DNA from: Lasiosphaeria ovina
Taxonomy: Eukaryota; Ascomycota; Sordariomycetes; Sordariales; Lasiosphaeriaceae
Length of the DNA: 64,000 nucleotides
Assembly (NCBI GenBank): GCA_033439765.1
Contig: JAULSN010000001.1
Span: forward strand, 806,001-870,000
Direction of reading: 5' to 3'
Part shown: positions 45,632 through 56,692 of the stretch, in pieces
Layout of the letters: every line of letters starts with the position of its first letter
How positions within the stretch are numbered: the stretch's first letter is position 1
Program-made: the position numbers and the translations under genes
The notes under the pieces: generated by a model
Seen by the model: only the letters and a program-made list of their open reading frames with translations
The model's database searches: none
Told to the model about the DNA's origin: nothing

Positions 45632-47336
45632 TCAATTATTGTAGCGAGCTGGCCTGCGTGTTTCACGGCCAGATCGGGTCCTTCGCGCAGCCGGAATCTC
45701 GTCATCGTCGTCATCTTCGTCGTCATCTTCATCTTCAATCTCTTCAGGTTGCGGCTCTGCTTGAGGCTCAACCTGGAGCTCTACAGGAACCTCACCACCT
45801 AATAATATATTGCTGAGGTCCATGAACCGCTTATTTGGGTTCGGAATTTTCCTTCGTTTCTTTGGCCTCAGGCGTTCCAATTCAGCCTCAAGGGCTTCAA
45901 TGCGGTTTTGCTTGAGAACCAATTCGATCTGAAGCTTCTCGACGGCATTGGCAGCCTTCTGAAACTTCCATCTAGTCCTTCCTTTGCTAAAATCCCGGAT
46001 TTGACGCCCTGTACTCGGTGTATTAGGGGTCCCTAAGCTGACAACCTTCTCAGGAGTCCTCGCTCTATTTTGCTGAATCTCTGGGTGGTTTAGGGCCTTT
46101 TGCCTATTGACAGGCCAGTTTCCAGTGGTCCTAAATGACGATTTGATGGTTCTTTCTGTCAATGCTTCCTCCCTGGCTACCTTGTAGCAACGAATGAAGT
46201 TGATCTTGTCAACAGGTGCTGCATCGGTCAGACTAGCCAACTTAGCTAGTTCACGTCTATAGAGGGCTTTAACAGAGTTAAAAGGCCCGTTGTCGAGAGG
46301 CTGCAAGCCGTGAGAGGTGTGGGCCGGTAGGAAGCAGAGATATATATTGTTCATGCCGCATATCGTCATGAAGTCGTCCTATATATATATATATTGTGAG
46401 ATAACTAGACCAAAGGGTGCAAGGGACTTATCTCTTACAGTTGTGTGGCTGCCGTGGCCATCAAGAATAATGAGGCGAGCCTCATATGCGTAGTTCAGAA
46501 GCTTGTCAGTTTGTGGAATAAAAATATCCTCAAGCCAGGAGATTGCTATTTTGTTGTCAGTCCACCCCTTTTCTATAGTAACAAAGCGCCAATTGCAGAT
46601 CTTCTGCATCTCCTATTCAAACCAGGATGTTTGAAGTTCTTTTCCCTTAAAAATAATGCCTGGATCAAGGGCAAGACCCCTGGCACTGATACATTCGATT
46701 ATGGTAGACCAGCCACGACCTTGGTCGCTTTTTAGGTATGCTTTCTTCGTCTCTGAGGTCCCTAGGACTAATGAATCAAACCCTATATAGTATGAGTAAT
46801 GGATGGCATATAATAGATGTTATATTCTTACCAAAGCCCGCCATAATGCCGGCCTTATCGACGTTGAAGGTGAGCTCCGGCCTGATCCAGTTGTATTCTT
46901 TCTCCCTGATATCAAAATACCAGTTGACGGCTTTGGGAGTGAACCCGTTAAAACGAGCGGCTTCCATTCTCTTGCCTACTTTGGCTTGGATGTCGGGATG
47001 TCGGGCTTTGAAGCTGGAAATCCAGTTCTTTCCTACAGGGCCTGGTTCCCCTGCAAGTTGACAGAGCTTTGTAGCTATACTAGCCACTGTTGAGTAGCTC
47101 GGTGCAAAGCTCAGTCTTTCCGGGTTGACGATCCACTCAATTAGTCGCTTTTCTTGAGGCTCTTTGAGCTTCCGTTGTTCCTGTAGAACCTCTTCTCTGG
47201 TAGGGACGCCGTTGAGCCGCCTGTTGAGCGTTGTATAGGGAATTCCATGCTTGTGAGCCGATTGACGAATAGAAAGCTTGTTGTCCGTGACGTCTAGGAA
47301 CGCATTGACCATACTATCTTCAGTATATTGAGACAT
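45632..47336 (-). pseudogene. Transposase with HTH and DDE domains, one in-frame stop
   Basis: Exons 47336..46832, 46782..46439 and 46378..45632 join in phase (donors GTAAGA in both introns, acceptors TATAG) to give 532 codons. The N-terminus is a psq-type helix-turn-helix (LSIRQSAHKHGIPYTTLNRR), followed by a CENP-B-type DNA-binding part (GPVGKNWISSFKARHPDI). The DDE-superfamily catalytic core has its three acidic residues at FNVDKAGIMAGFG, LIILDGHGSH and LQPLDNGPFNS (a DDD triad as in pogo and Fot1). The C-terminus is a coiled-coil-like Glu/Arg stretch and then acidic and basic runs. A TAG at 46613..46615 (about codon 225) interrupts the frame; a single C-to-T change from CAG would explain it. 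Otherwise no damage is visible. The protein could still be made if the stop is read through, but this copy is probably inactive. Confidence 0.88.
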
Positions 47337-47514
47337 CGTGGTTGTATAAGAAGTTATTTACACTCAAAGGTAGGGGGAAAGAACGTAAGGAAGCTAATTT
47401 GGAGTCAATTTTGAGTTCATTCGCAGCGATGCAGCGAAAAAAGTAGGGCCTGTGGGCTGACAAATCCACATTAAAATTAAACTACATGCAATTACCCAAC
47501 TATTTCAATTCTCT

Positions 47515-47624
47515 GCTTGTGAATAGCTTCACAATTGACTACGTTGTAGTTGTTCAAATATGTGGTGTTTTGGTGTAAAAAGGTGATCCGCTGCTAGGGT
47601 GATCCGTTGGGGGGTGGGGTATGG
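47515..47624 (-). repeat. Right terminal inverted repeat of the transposon
   Basis: Reverse complement of the left end as described there; the duplicated CGGATCACC motif is also present on this side (reading GGTGATCCG on the plus strand). Confidence 0.93.
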
Positions 47625-47626
47625 TA

Positions 47627-48331
47627 GACATACCCTTCGGATACATAAGCGGCCGTCCACGTCTCTTTGTCTGTATTCCAGCGTCGATGGAAAATTTATT
47701 ACAGGAGGACTGGGGAAAGGTGTGCCTGGTATGATGACATCGTTGTGTTACACATCAGGTATTATCCAACCAGATGCTACGAATCAGTCCTCCTTGGCGT
47801 TGATAAACTCACCAAAACCGCGGGCTTAGACACCTCCCAAGGCTCCGGATTGGCCGGAGTTGAGCATGCCGTTACTGTTACTGCAGCCATTTTTGGTCGT
47901 TTATTTTCCACATGTTTCACAGGAACCCAAGTCTTCGCCTGGGAGCCCTTATTGCATAGTGGATACTTCGTACCTAAGTAGGTGCGAAGTGAATTGCTGG
48001 AGCTCACTGGCCGGCCCGCCAACTAGGGCCGCCGAGAAGCCGGGTCTAGAGTTCCAACCGTGAAGGCCCAAATGAAGTTTACATTGACTCCCTGCCCAGC
48101 ATTCTCCTCCGTGAGCGACTTCACCCGCAGGTGTTTGGCGGTACGTTCGGACTCATCCGGAGCTCTCGGGCGGCAGCGCAGCCGAGCAGACTCCCAATGG
48201 AATCCTGCACACCTTGTTGGGGCCGACTGACCCATTAGAGTACATACAAGCTTGAGCACCCTGTACCTGTACCCCTGGAATTCCTGCCGTTTTCGGCTGG
48301 TCGGCTATGCCGAATTTGATTGGCTGCTAAT
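47627..48331. other. Intergenic, between transposon and decayed gene
   Basis: No gene is supported. It contains one more AGG/CCT palindrome (CTTCGTACCTAAGTAGGTGCG near 47968) and the presumed 3' flank of the pseudogene. Confidence 0.5.
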
Positions 48332-49300
48332 CTACACATGAGCCCAGACATTTCTCGCGTACTTCTCCAGTTCTTGAACGCTGAAAACCAAGTCTCCCTC
48401 ACCGGGGCCCGGATCTCTGAGGAAGAGAAGCCTGAATGAAAGTACCAATGCACCTCTAGTGACATTGTACGATATCGGGTTGGTAGTGGCGTTTCGGGTA
48501 ATGGTGATGCTTTGTCTTCGCACAGGCGTTTGGTGTTGAAGTGAGCGTCGCGTTGTAGTAGCTCCAGGGCGAACTGGCATCTCTTCCTCCCACTTCTCCA
48601 AAAAGAATTGTGGTACCGTCAAACTTGGCAAGAAGAACAATCTTGACCTCGTGGTTTGACATAGAAAACCACCGCCGTATACCTAAACGTAATTCTCCCA
48701 ACGTCTGAGAGAATCCCGCCTCGATAACCAGTGTTGGCCAGGCACCTGTAGCAGCTCGTTGAGGGTTTGGGCCACCAGCTGAATCACCCTCTTTACCACC
48801 GCTTTGTCCTTGTTGTGCTGAACGTCTAGCACTGCCGATATGGTTCCATCTCCTTTAAACCCATATCGCGAATCTGCCCGATAGACTCGTTATATAGCGG
48901 TTTGTGAAGTTTCTCATGAAGGTCAGTCATGATCGTGATAATAAGGATCCGAGAATTGCTGTCGTAATCGCGAAAGCGGAACCTACGGCCTTACTTCTCT
49001 CGCTTCTCTCGCTCATATTAGATGTTAGTGAAATGACTAGGAGAGACCTCTAAATAATTAGTATACTATATAGAAACAAAAGAGCAATACTATACTTGTG
49101 ACGGTGAGGGAATCCCCACGAGTGCGATCAATTTCGTCGAAAAGATCTTGCACATTGGTGAATTGGAAGGTTGGGGGTTGTCCGATTGCATCGATTCTAC
49201 TGAGGTAGGTATAGTAAGTAGTCGCAGATGAAGCCGATACCGACGCAGATGTAACCGATGGAGACACCGCCGGCGGCGGCCTCGATGTGATTGCCGCCAT
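48332..49300 (-). pseudogene. Frameshifted member of a fungal gene family, possible endonuclease-like fold
   Basis: A start at 49300 opens with MAAITSRPPPAVSP and YYTYLSRIDAIGQPPTFQF, an exon ending near 49096. After an intron with a GTATAG donor, the frame resumes near 48989 (RRFRFRDYDSNSRILIITI). It breaks twice by one nucleotide, near 48845-48860 and near 48598-48610. Beyond the breaks the protein-like sequence continues in the other frame: WPTLVIEAGFSQTLGELR, SMSNHEVKIVLLAKF, then ITITRNATTNPISYNVTRG and PGPGEGDLVFSVQELEKYA to the stop at 48332. This matches, from memory, a family common in Sordariomycete genomes as hypothetical proteins. The VIEAG...EVKIVLL pattern resembles a PD-(D/E)XK restriction-endonuclease-like core, which is inference. 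Two frameshifts in otherwise well-preserved sequence indicate recent loss. Confidence 0.75.
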
Positions 49301-50095
49301 GGTAAAGCGTTGTTGAAGCTGGGATCCAAGCGATTCCGACGAAGTCGCCCGTTTCACACACATTGAGACACGGCTAGGCGACCAAGTGGGGGGTGCGTGA
49401 AAGGCGTGGAGTTTGGAGCTTGTGCGGGTCCAAATGTGCACTTGGCCCCGGTATTTGGGCTAACAAGAAACACAAGCTCGTTGGCAGGTGTCAGGACGGG
49501 CCCTGAAACCTAAACAAACTTACAATATCATCTATACTGCACACGCATCAGAGGATCCTGAAAGAGACAGCGTGTGAGTAATAACGGCAGGAAGAGACTC
49601 ACCTCTGTGTTCCACAAAGGTGTGTAACCAGCGTAGCTCCAATGACGGGCCCTCTCGTAATAGTTTAGATGGGCGTGGTGTTGGATGGCGGACCCACGCA
49701 ACGTCATCTCTAGGGTCCCAAGGTGGGTGCCCCCCCTCCATGCCCCGCCCGACTTCGCTGATGATCCCGCTCGTTTTTAGGCCTCCCCCAGCCTGACGAG
49801 TGGTGCCTGCCATTTCCTCTACGTAGACCTATTTCCAAAGCGACTTGCGTTGCGCGTCAAGGACCCGGACCCAGACCCGAACCTCGCTCCTCCTCCTCCA
49901 CCAGCCTAACGCTCGGTTCTTTAATAGCGTGCTTCCCCTTGGCGGGGCGCATCCAAAACGCCCTCACCTCTATATTCAGTCTTCTCCTCTCTCCAAACTT
50001 TGATGTCCCCGCCTTTGTGACAGCTTCGACTTTCGAAACAGACAGGCGCTACGACAGGGAGATCGGCCGACAGGTTGCTTCGGGAAAATCTAAAC
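49301..50095. other. Intergenic, divergent upstream regions
   Basis: Upstream of the pseudogene (minus) and of the oxysterol-binding gene (plus). CT-rich tracts near 49885-50000 (CTCCTCCTCCTCCACC; CTTCTCCTCTCTCC) probably form the promoter and leader of the latter. No other gene is supported. Confidence 0.5.
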
Positions 50096-52270
50096 ATGAA
50101 GGGACTTGTTCCAGGTCGCCGTCGGGCAACCTCGAATGCCAGTGAGTGGTCGCCCGGGACTTTAAATGTCGTTTATATCCTACAAAAGGCCCCATTTTGA
50201 ATTTGTCGTATTTAATAGACGGAACGGTCGAGATCCTTCGGCATAAATTGGGAGGCAAGAGACTGAAAATGTTCCTCCTTGTGTTTGGATATTCGAGGCG
50301 CTGACATGTGCTTTCATCTAGGCAGTCGCTCTTCCAACGATGGCTCGCAGCCAGATGCGATCGAGGAGGACGTCACGGTGGTTGAAGCGGACCAGGGGAA
50401 CGGTTCGTCAGACAGGGCGCATTATACTTGGTGCCAGGTAACTGTTGCTAACTGCTGCATACAGTCCTGGGGCACATCATTTCCCAGCTGAGGCCCGGCG
50501 CCGACCTCAGCAGAGTCGTCCTGCCCACATTCATTCTCGAGCCCCGCAGTATGTTAGAGCGGATAACCAAGTATGCCATGCCCAGGAAGAACGATGCCCG
50601 CTTCGAATCTCCAACACCAACACTGCGAGCATGGCATGGCTAACATCCCACACGCAGCTTTATGTGTCATCCCGAAATGCTTTTGCCAATCCCAAAGATC
50701 GATGATCCTGTCCAAAGATTTGTCTCGGTGGTCAAGTTCTACCTGAGTGGTTGGCATATTCGTCCTCCGTGAGATCCGGCCTTCTTTTGCCGTCGTTGCC
50801 AAGCAGTATGCTGACGTCGCTCTAGAGGGGTCAAAAAGCCACTGAATCCCATACTGGGTGAGATATTCACCTGTTACTGGGATTTCCCCGACAAAACGAG
50901 GGCCTACTACGTCTCCGAACAAACCTCCCATCACCCGCCAAAGTCGAGCTATTTCTACATGGTTCCGGACCACCATATTAGGGTCGACGGGACGCTTAAG
51001 CCTAGGAGCAAGTTCTTGGGGAATTCTGCTGCCAGCCTGATGGAAGGTACAGCGATCTTAACTCTCTTGAATAGGGGTAAGAACCCGGTAAAGGGAGAAC
51101 GATAGTGAGTCAATCCGCTCCAAAATGCATGACTCGGTAACTAAACAGATACAGCATTCTCACTCAGCCCAACATGTACGCAAGGGGGATCTTGTTTGGG
51201 AAAATGAAGTACGAGCTTGGAGACCACAGTTTTGTGCGGTGCCCCGAGTTGGGCTTGGTTGCCGATATCGATTTCAAGACGAAAGGCTGGGTCAGCGGGA
51301 CCTACAACGCCATTGGGGGGAATATCAAAGACGAAAAGACGGGCGAGATCCTCTACGAGCTTTCAGGCCTGTGGAACGAGGAGATGTTCATAAGAGACAT
51401 CAAGGTAGGCTAGCCTTAGCTGACGTCATAGCGTGGGATATGGCTGACAAAGGTATCAAAGACGGGGCATAAAGAGATGTTTTTCAACGCCCTACGAGCG
51501 AAGCATTCCCCGCCTCTATGCCGGCCGCTCGAGGAGCAGGACGACAGGGAATCGCAGAAGCTGTGGGCCAAGACGGCGCAAGCCGTCAAGGATAGGAACC
51601 ACGAATTGGCTACCGATGAGAAAACCAAGGTTGAGGACATGCAGCGGGAGGAGGCTGCCAAAAGAGCCCAGGACGGGGTCGAATGGCGCCCACGGCTGTT
51701 TAGGATGGTTAGAGGGGGTCCCACTGGTCCGGAAGAAGGCGAGGAAGATCTCGAGTGGATAATCAGCGCACAAATGTTTGACGCCCCGGACCCCATCTTT
51801 CCCCCTTTATTTCTATGCTTTTCGACTGCATGCTAATCTGCATATTCAGAGATGGAGCGACGCCCGAAAAACAGGCAGCACAAATCATGGCTATCTACCC
51901 TATTGTCAAAGGCCAGAAATGGGAAAATCCAATGGTGATACCCTCCAGGGGTTCCATGTCCAGACCCACCAGCAGCTCGGCGAGCGTGCCTCAAAAGGGC
52001 AGTTTCAGCCAGGGCGACGGCGACCTGATAGACTTTGGCCAACGAGACTCGTCGTCCACTGAGCAGAAACAAGCACCGCCTCCACTTGATCCTTCTCACA
52101 GGAGCACGGCCGAGATCCAGACACTACTCTCAGCTACGGGTCGAACGGACGCTCACGGCGGCGGCCCTCTCATCGATTTCCACGAAGACTTGAAGAGCAG
52201 CTTGCCGGCCGACCTGAAAAGGACGGACACGGATGAGTCAAACGACGAGTTCGTCGACGCCCAAGGATAG
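50096..52270 (+). CDS. Oxysterol-binding protein-related lipid transfer protein (Osh6/Osh7-like)
   Basis: Transfers a lipid between membranes; Osh6/Osh7 of yeast carry phosphatidylserine from ER to plasma membrane in exchange for PI4P. Eight exons: 50096..50141, 50322..50402, 50465..50570, 50658..50768, 50826..51104, 51155..51404, 51453..51775, 51850..52270. All phases fit and give 538 residues. The family signature [13 protein letters not shown] lies near residue 146, within the lipid-binding domain, which begins [20 protein letters not shown] and includes [36 protein letters not shown] and [20 protein letters not shown]. The lid and wording match the Osh6/7 branch rather than sterol-binding Osh4. 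There is no PH or ankyrin domain. The C-terminal 115 residues are a Ser/Pro/Asp tail. Two donors are unusual, GTTCGT (50403) and GTTTGA (51776), but the flanking frames and family match require them. Confidence 0.93.
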
Positions 52271-53557
52271 GTTATGTTGAGAGCAGCTGGGTAGCTCCCA
52301 ACGATTCATAGTTCTGTCGCATGGAATTGGCGGGGATGCCTATAAAAACGGAGCATTTGGAAGGTGAGGTGAGAAGGAAACAACAATGGATAGTTCAATT
52401 AACGGTTTAGGTCCCAGCTAGCTGTTTTTGCGAAGTTATTTTGACGACGACTACGGCCGTGTTAATGTTGCTAGGTAAAGGGGGCCGTTGGCATGGGTGA
52501 TACCTCGGTAGCTGCATTTCAGTCTCTCCTCTCCCTCTACATGCCCGCCCAGTCTCTTGCGTGTGTTTGCGTTACGAATGGGTTTCTGGTAGCCTTACTC
52601 TCTTGTACATGCGAGAAGGGATGCCTTTGTAGATCTGATGAATGTATACAGTAAGCGCTTGTGTCACAGTACTACAACTTGGAAGAATAAAATAAATCAA
52701 GCTATAGTACCATGTGTTGTACATACTGTGTTGGACATTTTACCTACGAAGCATAGCATGGGCTAGCACTCCGAGGTATATACATTCGTGGTTTGTCTAT
52801 GGATCACCCATTTCCGCCAAAAATAAACTTTTCTCTTTTTGTTCTTATTATCATTCCTCTTGTAAACAGAACAGCTCTGACACCTGCGTGCGTCTTTTGC
52901 CGGCCGGGCCCTGGTTTTGTCCGCTACCTACTTACCAACTAACGCACCCGGTTTGCCGGTGTTGGTGCATTGTGTCGGTGTGTGTTGTTGTGCGTTGCGA
53001 AGGCAGGGAAAGAGACTATACATAGCAGATGGGAAGTCCACGTGGGCTGTTTCATTCGTCGTCGTCGTCGTCTCTTGTTCTTGGCTTGCCTTGCCTGTAG
53101 ACGAGAGCGATATCGCATGCATGCAAGCAGCCCCTGGTCAGTCAATTGTTCAATCGAGTGATTGAATGACCGCCTTTGGTGACGCGGCAAGCCCTTCTTC
53201 CACCACAACACTTTTTTTCGTTATTTCCGTCATGTTTTTATGTTGTGTGTGTCATGGCTTATTCAAGCCCGTGGTTTGTTTGTGTTGTAGAACTGTATTG
53301 AGAAAATTACCATTTTCGTCTATTTGAGAGTCTAGGCGTGAGACAAGGACGAGGAGACCACGCCAGGGTATAGAACGAATTTGGGGTTGCTTTAGATTTA
53401 ATCCAATTTTATCCAAGTAGAGTGCTGTGTTATTATTACCATGGTGATTTATTATCTCCTCTATCCGGGTATCCCTCTGCCTGCCTGCCGCCTGTGCTCC
53501 GCTGTACCTAACCGTAAATATTATCTCTCTCCCTAACCCATTACACCTGAAAAAGCA
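52271..53557. other. Intergenic, between convergent genes
   Basis: The 3' flanks of the lipid transfer gene (plus) and the hydrolase gene (minus). It is T-rich with GT-rich runs near 53210-53290. No gene is supported. Confidence 0.5.
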
Positions 53558-54852
53558 TCATAAACCCCACACCTTGTACATCTCCTGCAGCGTCTCGCGG
53601 GCGTGCGTCATGGGGAAGTCATGGCCGCCCGGAACGTGAAGCCAGTGGGCGTGGTCGCGCCCGCCCAGCAGCGGCAGCCCGTCCTCGGCGTACTGGCGCG
53701 GGTCGATGATCTCGTCGGCGTCTCCCAGGATCACGGCCGTGCTGCCCTGGGGCCGCAGGCCGAGCTTCCTCCACGCCGCTGCCTGGCCGACGAGCGGGGC
53801 GTCGCGGATGCTGCCGATGAAGGCGGGCACGAAGCCGGCGTGGTAGCTGACCATCCACTGCACGTAGCGCAGGACGCGGCGGTTGAGCGGGTCGAGCTCG
53901 GCGCCGGCGTCGGGCAGGTCGGCAGCCTCGGCGAGGGCCGCAGAGACGGGATCGGTCGTGCCGGTGTCGGCCTTGCGCTTGCTGCTCGCGGCAATGGGTC
54001 GCCGCAGACGGCGCTTCGTGATGGCGGCCAGCAGGCGTGAAGGGATCAGAGGCGTGGTGAAGACGAAGCGCGTCACGAGGCCGAACGACTCGGGGCGGAT
54101 CAGCCCGGCCGGCGCGAGCAGCACAAGCGATGACACCAGGTCCGGAAACGTGGCGGCGAAGTGGACTGCGACACCCCCGCCGAGGCTGTAGCCGACCAGC
54201 TTGAAGGCCGAAGCGCCCGTCCAGGGCAGAGGCGAAGAGGCCAGCGCCAACAGCGCCTGGGTGACATACAGGCGCTGGTCATGCGGGAGATCGCCGACGC
54301 CGTCCGAGAAGCCGCGGCCAAACAGGTCCTGTTACGTCTGTGTTAGTGGCTGTAGCAGGCAAAGGGCAGGAAAGACATTTAACCGACAAACATCATGACT
54401 CGGCATCCCTTCTCGTCCACCAGTGCGTGGGCAAGCTTGCCCAGCGTCTGACACGATGTGCTGATGCCGTGGATGAACAGGACTTTGGCGCCCGACTCGG
54501 GGCCCCATTCATAGACGCGGATGGAGCCATACTAAGTTAGACATGTCAGCTCGGCCAAGATGTATTTACCGTACCTATCTATATTGTACCATATCACAAT
54601 TTAAAATAAGCATACCGGTGTCTCTACGTCCCGCGCGCCTGGGAAGGCGTCGGGCGTGTACTCGAGCGTCTCGAGTTCGCTCTTAGACAGGCGCGGAATG
54701 ACAGTGTTGAGAGGGCTGGGGATGATCTTGGGGCGCGTCGGCCACAGGGCACTGCGGAGAAGAGGCAGCAACGCGCTCACCGCCGCGACGGTGCCTGCTA
54801 TCGCGAGGGGTAGGCTTGCTCCCCGGCCGAGCCAGGAGGCGAGGGAACCCAT
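53558..54852 (-). CDS. Alpha/beta hydrolase with N-terminal membrane anchor
   Basis: Exons 54852..54616, 54531..54388 and 54328..53558 join in phase to give 383 residues. Residues 11-35 form a hydrophobic anchor (GASLPLAIAGTVAAVSALLP). The hydrolase core has the oxyanion-hole HGIST motif, a nucleophile elbow GYSLGGG with the Ser near residue 175, a candidate acid in LGDADEIIDPRQY and the catalytic His in VPGGHDFPMTHA, so the triad looks complete. Substrate cannot be told from sequence; lipases, epoxide hydrolases and C-C hydrolases all share this fold. The second intron starts GTCGGT, an unusual donor. The surface-loop insertion rich in Ala, Asp and Arg (about residues 250-285) is typical of a cap domain. 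Probably tethered to an internal membrane facing the cytosol. Confidence 0.88.
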
Positions 54853-56692
54853 GGCCCAGCAAGACTGGATTTATTTCGGCTTGGCCTGTTTATGGCGTGC
54901 GCGCGGGTGACTCGGACTAGGTATCAACCTGGGAGAGTGAAGAGTGATACTGTATCGAGTACCGAGTAGCTGGGCTGCGAGTATCCGTATCTGCAATCAC
55001 CTCTGATGAGGGGAGAGTGAAAACCGTAGAAACACAACAACGAGAAGAAGGAATGGCTGGCTTTTCCTTTAGCACAGGGAAACAAACAACAAGCGATGAA
55101 ATGAGTACGATGCGCAAGATAAGAGAGCGAGATGGATGGAATGCGAGCCGACAGCGTGACGCCGTGACGAACGTGATTTGTCTGGCATTTCAGTTCGAGG
55201 TAGCCAACCATCCTCAGCTCAGCCCTACCTAACCCAAGGTAGGTAAGGTACATTACCTGTGGCAGCGCAGCGCCTCATAGACGCCGTGCCGCTGCGGCGG
55301 GAGCGCCGGCACGTGGCGCCCTCCCGTTTCAGTTTCCATGAATGAATGACCCGTTTTCCGCGACCTGAGTGCCTGCCTGAGGAAGTCATGTGGGGTGATG
55401 GAAGACACAGCAATGGTTACCTGACTGACCTTTCCAAAGGGGCACGCCGGGGAGGTGTGAATTAAATTCCCGAAGGAAAAGCATGCATGGCAGTCTTGAT
55501 GGACATTGGGATCCGCACCAGTCTTGATTACAGTGAGGACCCGCCCATGCTCAGCCCAGCGAACCAACGTCACTGGACAAGAGGGCCGACCGCACAGACA
55601 GGGCCAACCACACCTCGACGCCCAGTGTGGCCGCATCCGGCACTTTCACATGCATTCGACCCCCTTATCAAATACACTCCCGATTACCTATTCTTCTTTT
55701 TGGTTTTTGAATACCGAAAGCATGACTCGCCACTCCCCATGATCTTGCCAAATTTGTGTACCGTGTATCACACCCGGTTTCCTGGAATCCGACATCTCGG
55801 GTTAGGGTTAGGGTTAGCATATTTTATCATGGCTCTGCTTGTTTGGCCCTCGGAATATCTGCCTTTGTTTGGTGATGTCGAGTCACGGGGCGGTGAAAGC
55901 ATAGGGTATCGAATCTACAATGCCCTCAGCTGGGGATCTGGGTTGTACTCCTTTATTGCATTGTCTGTAAATAGTAATTTGTAGCAAGGAACGAGCCACT
56001 TCCCAGCCGAGAGAAGAAAAAGAGAAACAAGGGCTCGAACTAAAGGGTAAACCGAACACCATTTGACTAGATCACACAAGCATATCCTTGCATGGTTGTT
56101 GTGATACCGGCTAGTTTGCTGAGAATAGAAAGCAAAGTTGGGGTTATATGTTTACTTGATATCTGTCCCCTTCCCCCTTCGAACCCAATGACCATTCACC
56201 GAAACCGAAACCTCTTTTGGAGTTCTGGTCAAGGCCAAGAGGCTTGGAAACAACGGAGAAAACCCCCCTGATGGAACCCCAGCGGTACTGTTCCGTCAAG
56301 GTCGTTCACTGTTGACCGGCAGAAACTCAAACCAGGGGCAAAGAAAGATACGTGTAAATGTCAACTTCGAGATCGCCGGCAAGAAGGGGTATTATACAAC
56401 GACATACAGGCTCAATACGACTTCCGCAAAGAAAATAGGTACTAGAAAGAGAAAAGGCAAAAAGAAAAAAAAAGCGAAGAAGAAAAAAGGAAAAGCACCA
56501 CCAAGTGGCCTGGTATCCCGTCAGTAGTGATGATTGCGCTCAAGCGCTGCTTGAGCTCCTTCATGCCAGTGTCCCTCGTTGCAGACACCTTGCAAACACC
56601 CGCTTGCCAATATGCAAAAGATTTTAGCCCAAAAACCGCCCATGGAAATATTTCGACCCGTGGACCATTTGTTTTAAAGAAAGCCCCGCCTT
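54853..56692. other. Intergenic
   Basis: Upstream of the hydrolase gene and 3' flank of the ammonium transporter gene. It contains an AGGT/ACCT palindrome cluster at 55224..55257, the telomere-like repeat at 55799..55817 and an A-rich purine tract at 56440-56495. Open frames of 165 and 71 codons here do not look like genes. Confidence 0.5.
55799..55817 (+). repeat. Interstitial telomere-type repeat, three TTAGGG units
   Basis: GGGTTAGGGTTAGGGTTAG matches the canonical fungal telomere unit in three tandem copies, deep inside a gene-containing region. Such boxes can be binding sites for TTAGGG-repeat factors in promoters, or scars of double-strand-break repair. Confidence 0.9.

Larger units (their letters stand above)
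45491..47624 (-). mobile_element. Fot1/pogo-type DNA transposon (Tc1-mariner superfamily), nearly intact
   Basis: The 2,134 bp element has terminal inverted repeats starting CCATACCCCACCCCCCAACG and is flanked by TA on both sides (45489-45490 and 47625-47626), the target duplication expected of this superfamily. The first 48 nt of the two ends match perfectly. It carries one transposase gene on the minus strand with two short introns and all three acidic catalytic residues, interrupted by a single stop codon. The near-identity of the ends indicates a recent insertion or continuing mobilisation. It sits in a gene-free stretch between the orphan gene and a decayed gene. Confidence 0.93.

Noticed and set aside
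55487..55984. 165-codon open frame containing the telomere-like repeat
   Set aside because: Includes repeat-encoded GLGLG and shows no domain, codon bias or plausible start context.
56312..56527. 71-codon Lys-rich open frame
   Set aside because: Made by an A-rich tract that is more simply the 3' flank of the ammonium transporter gene.
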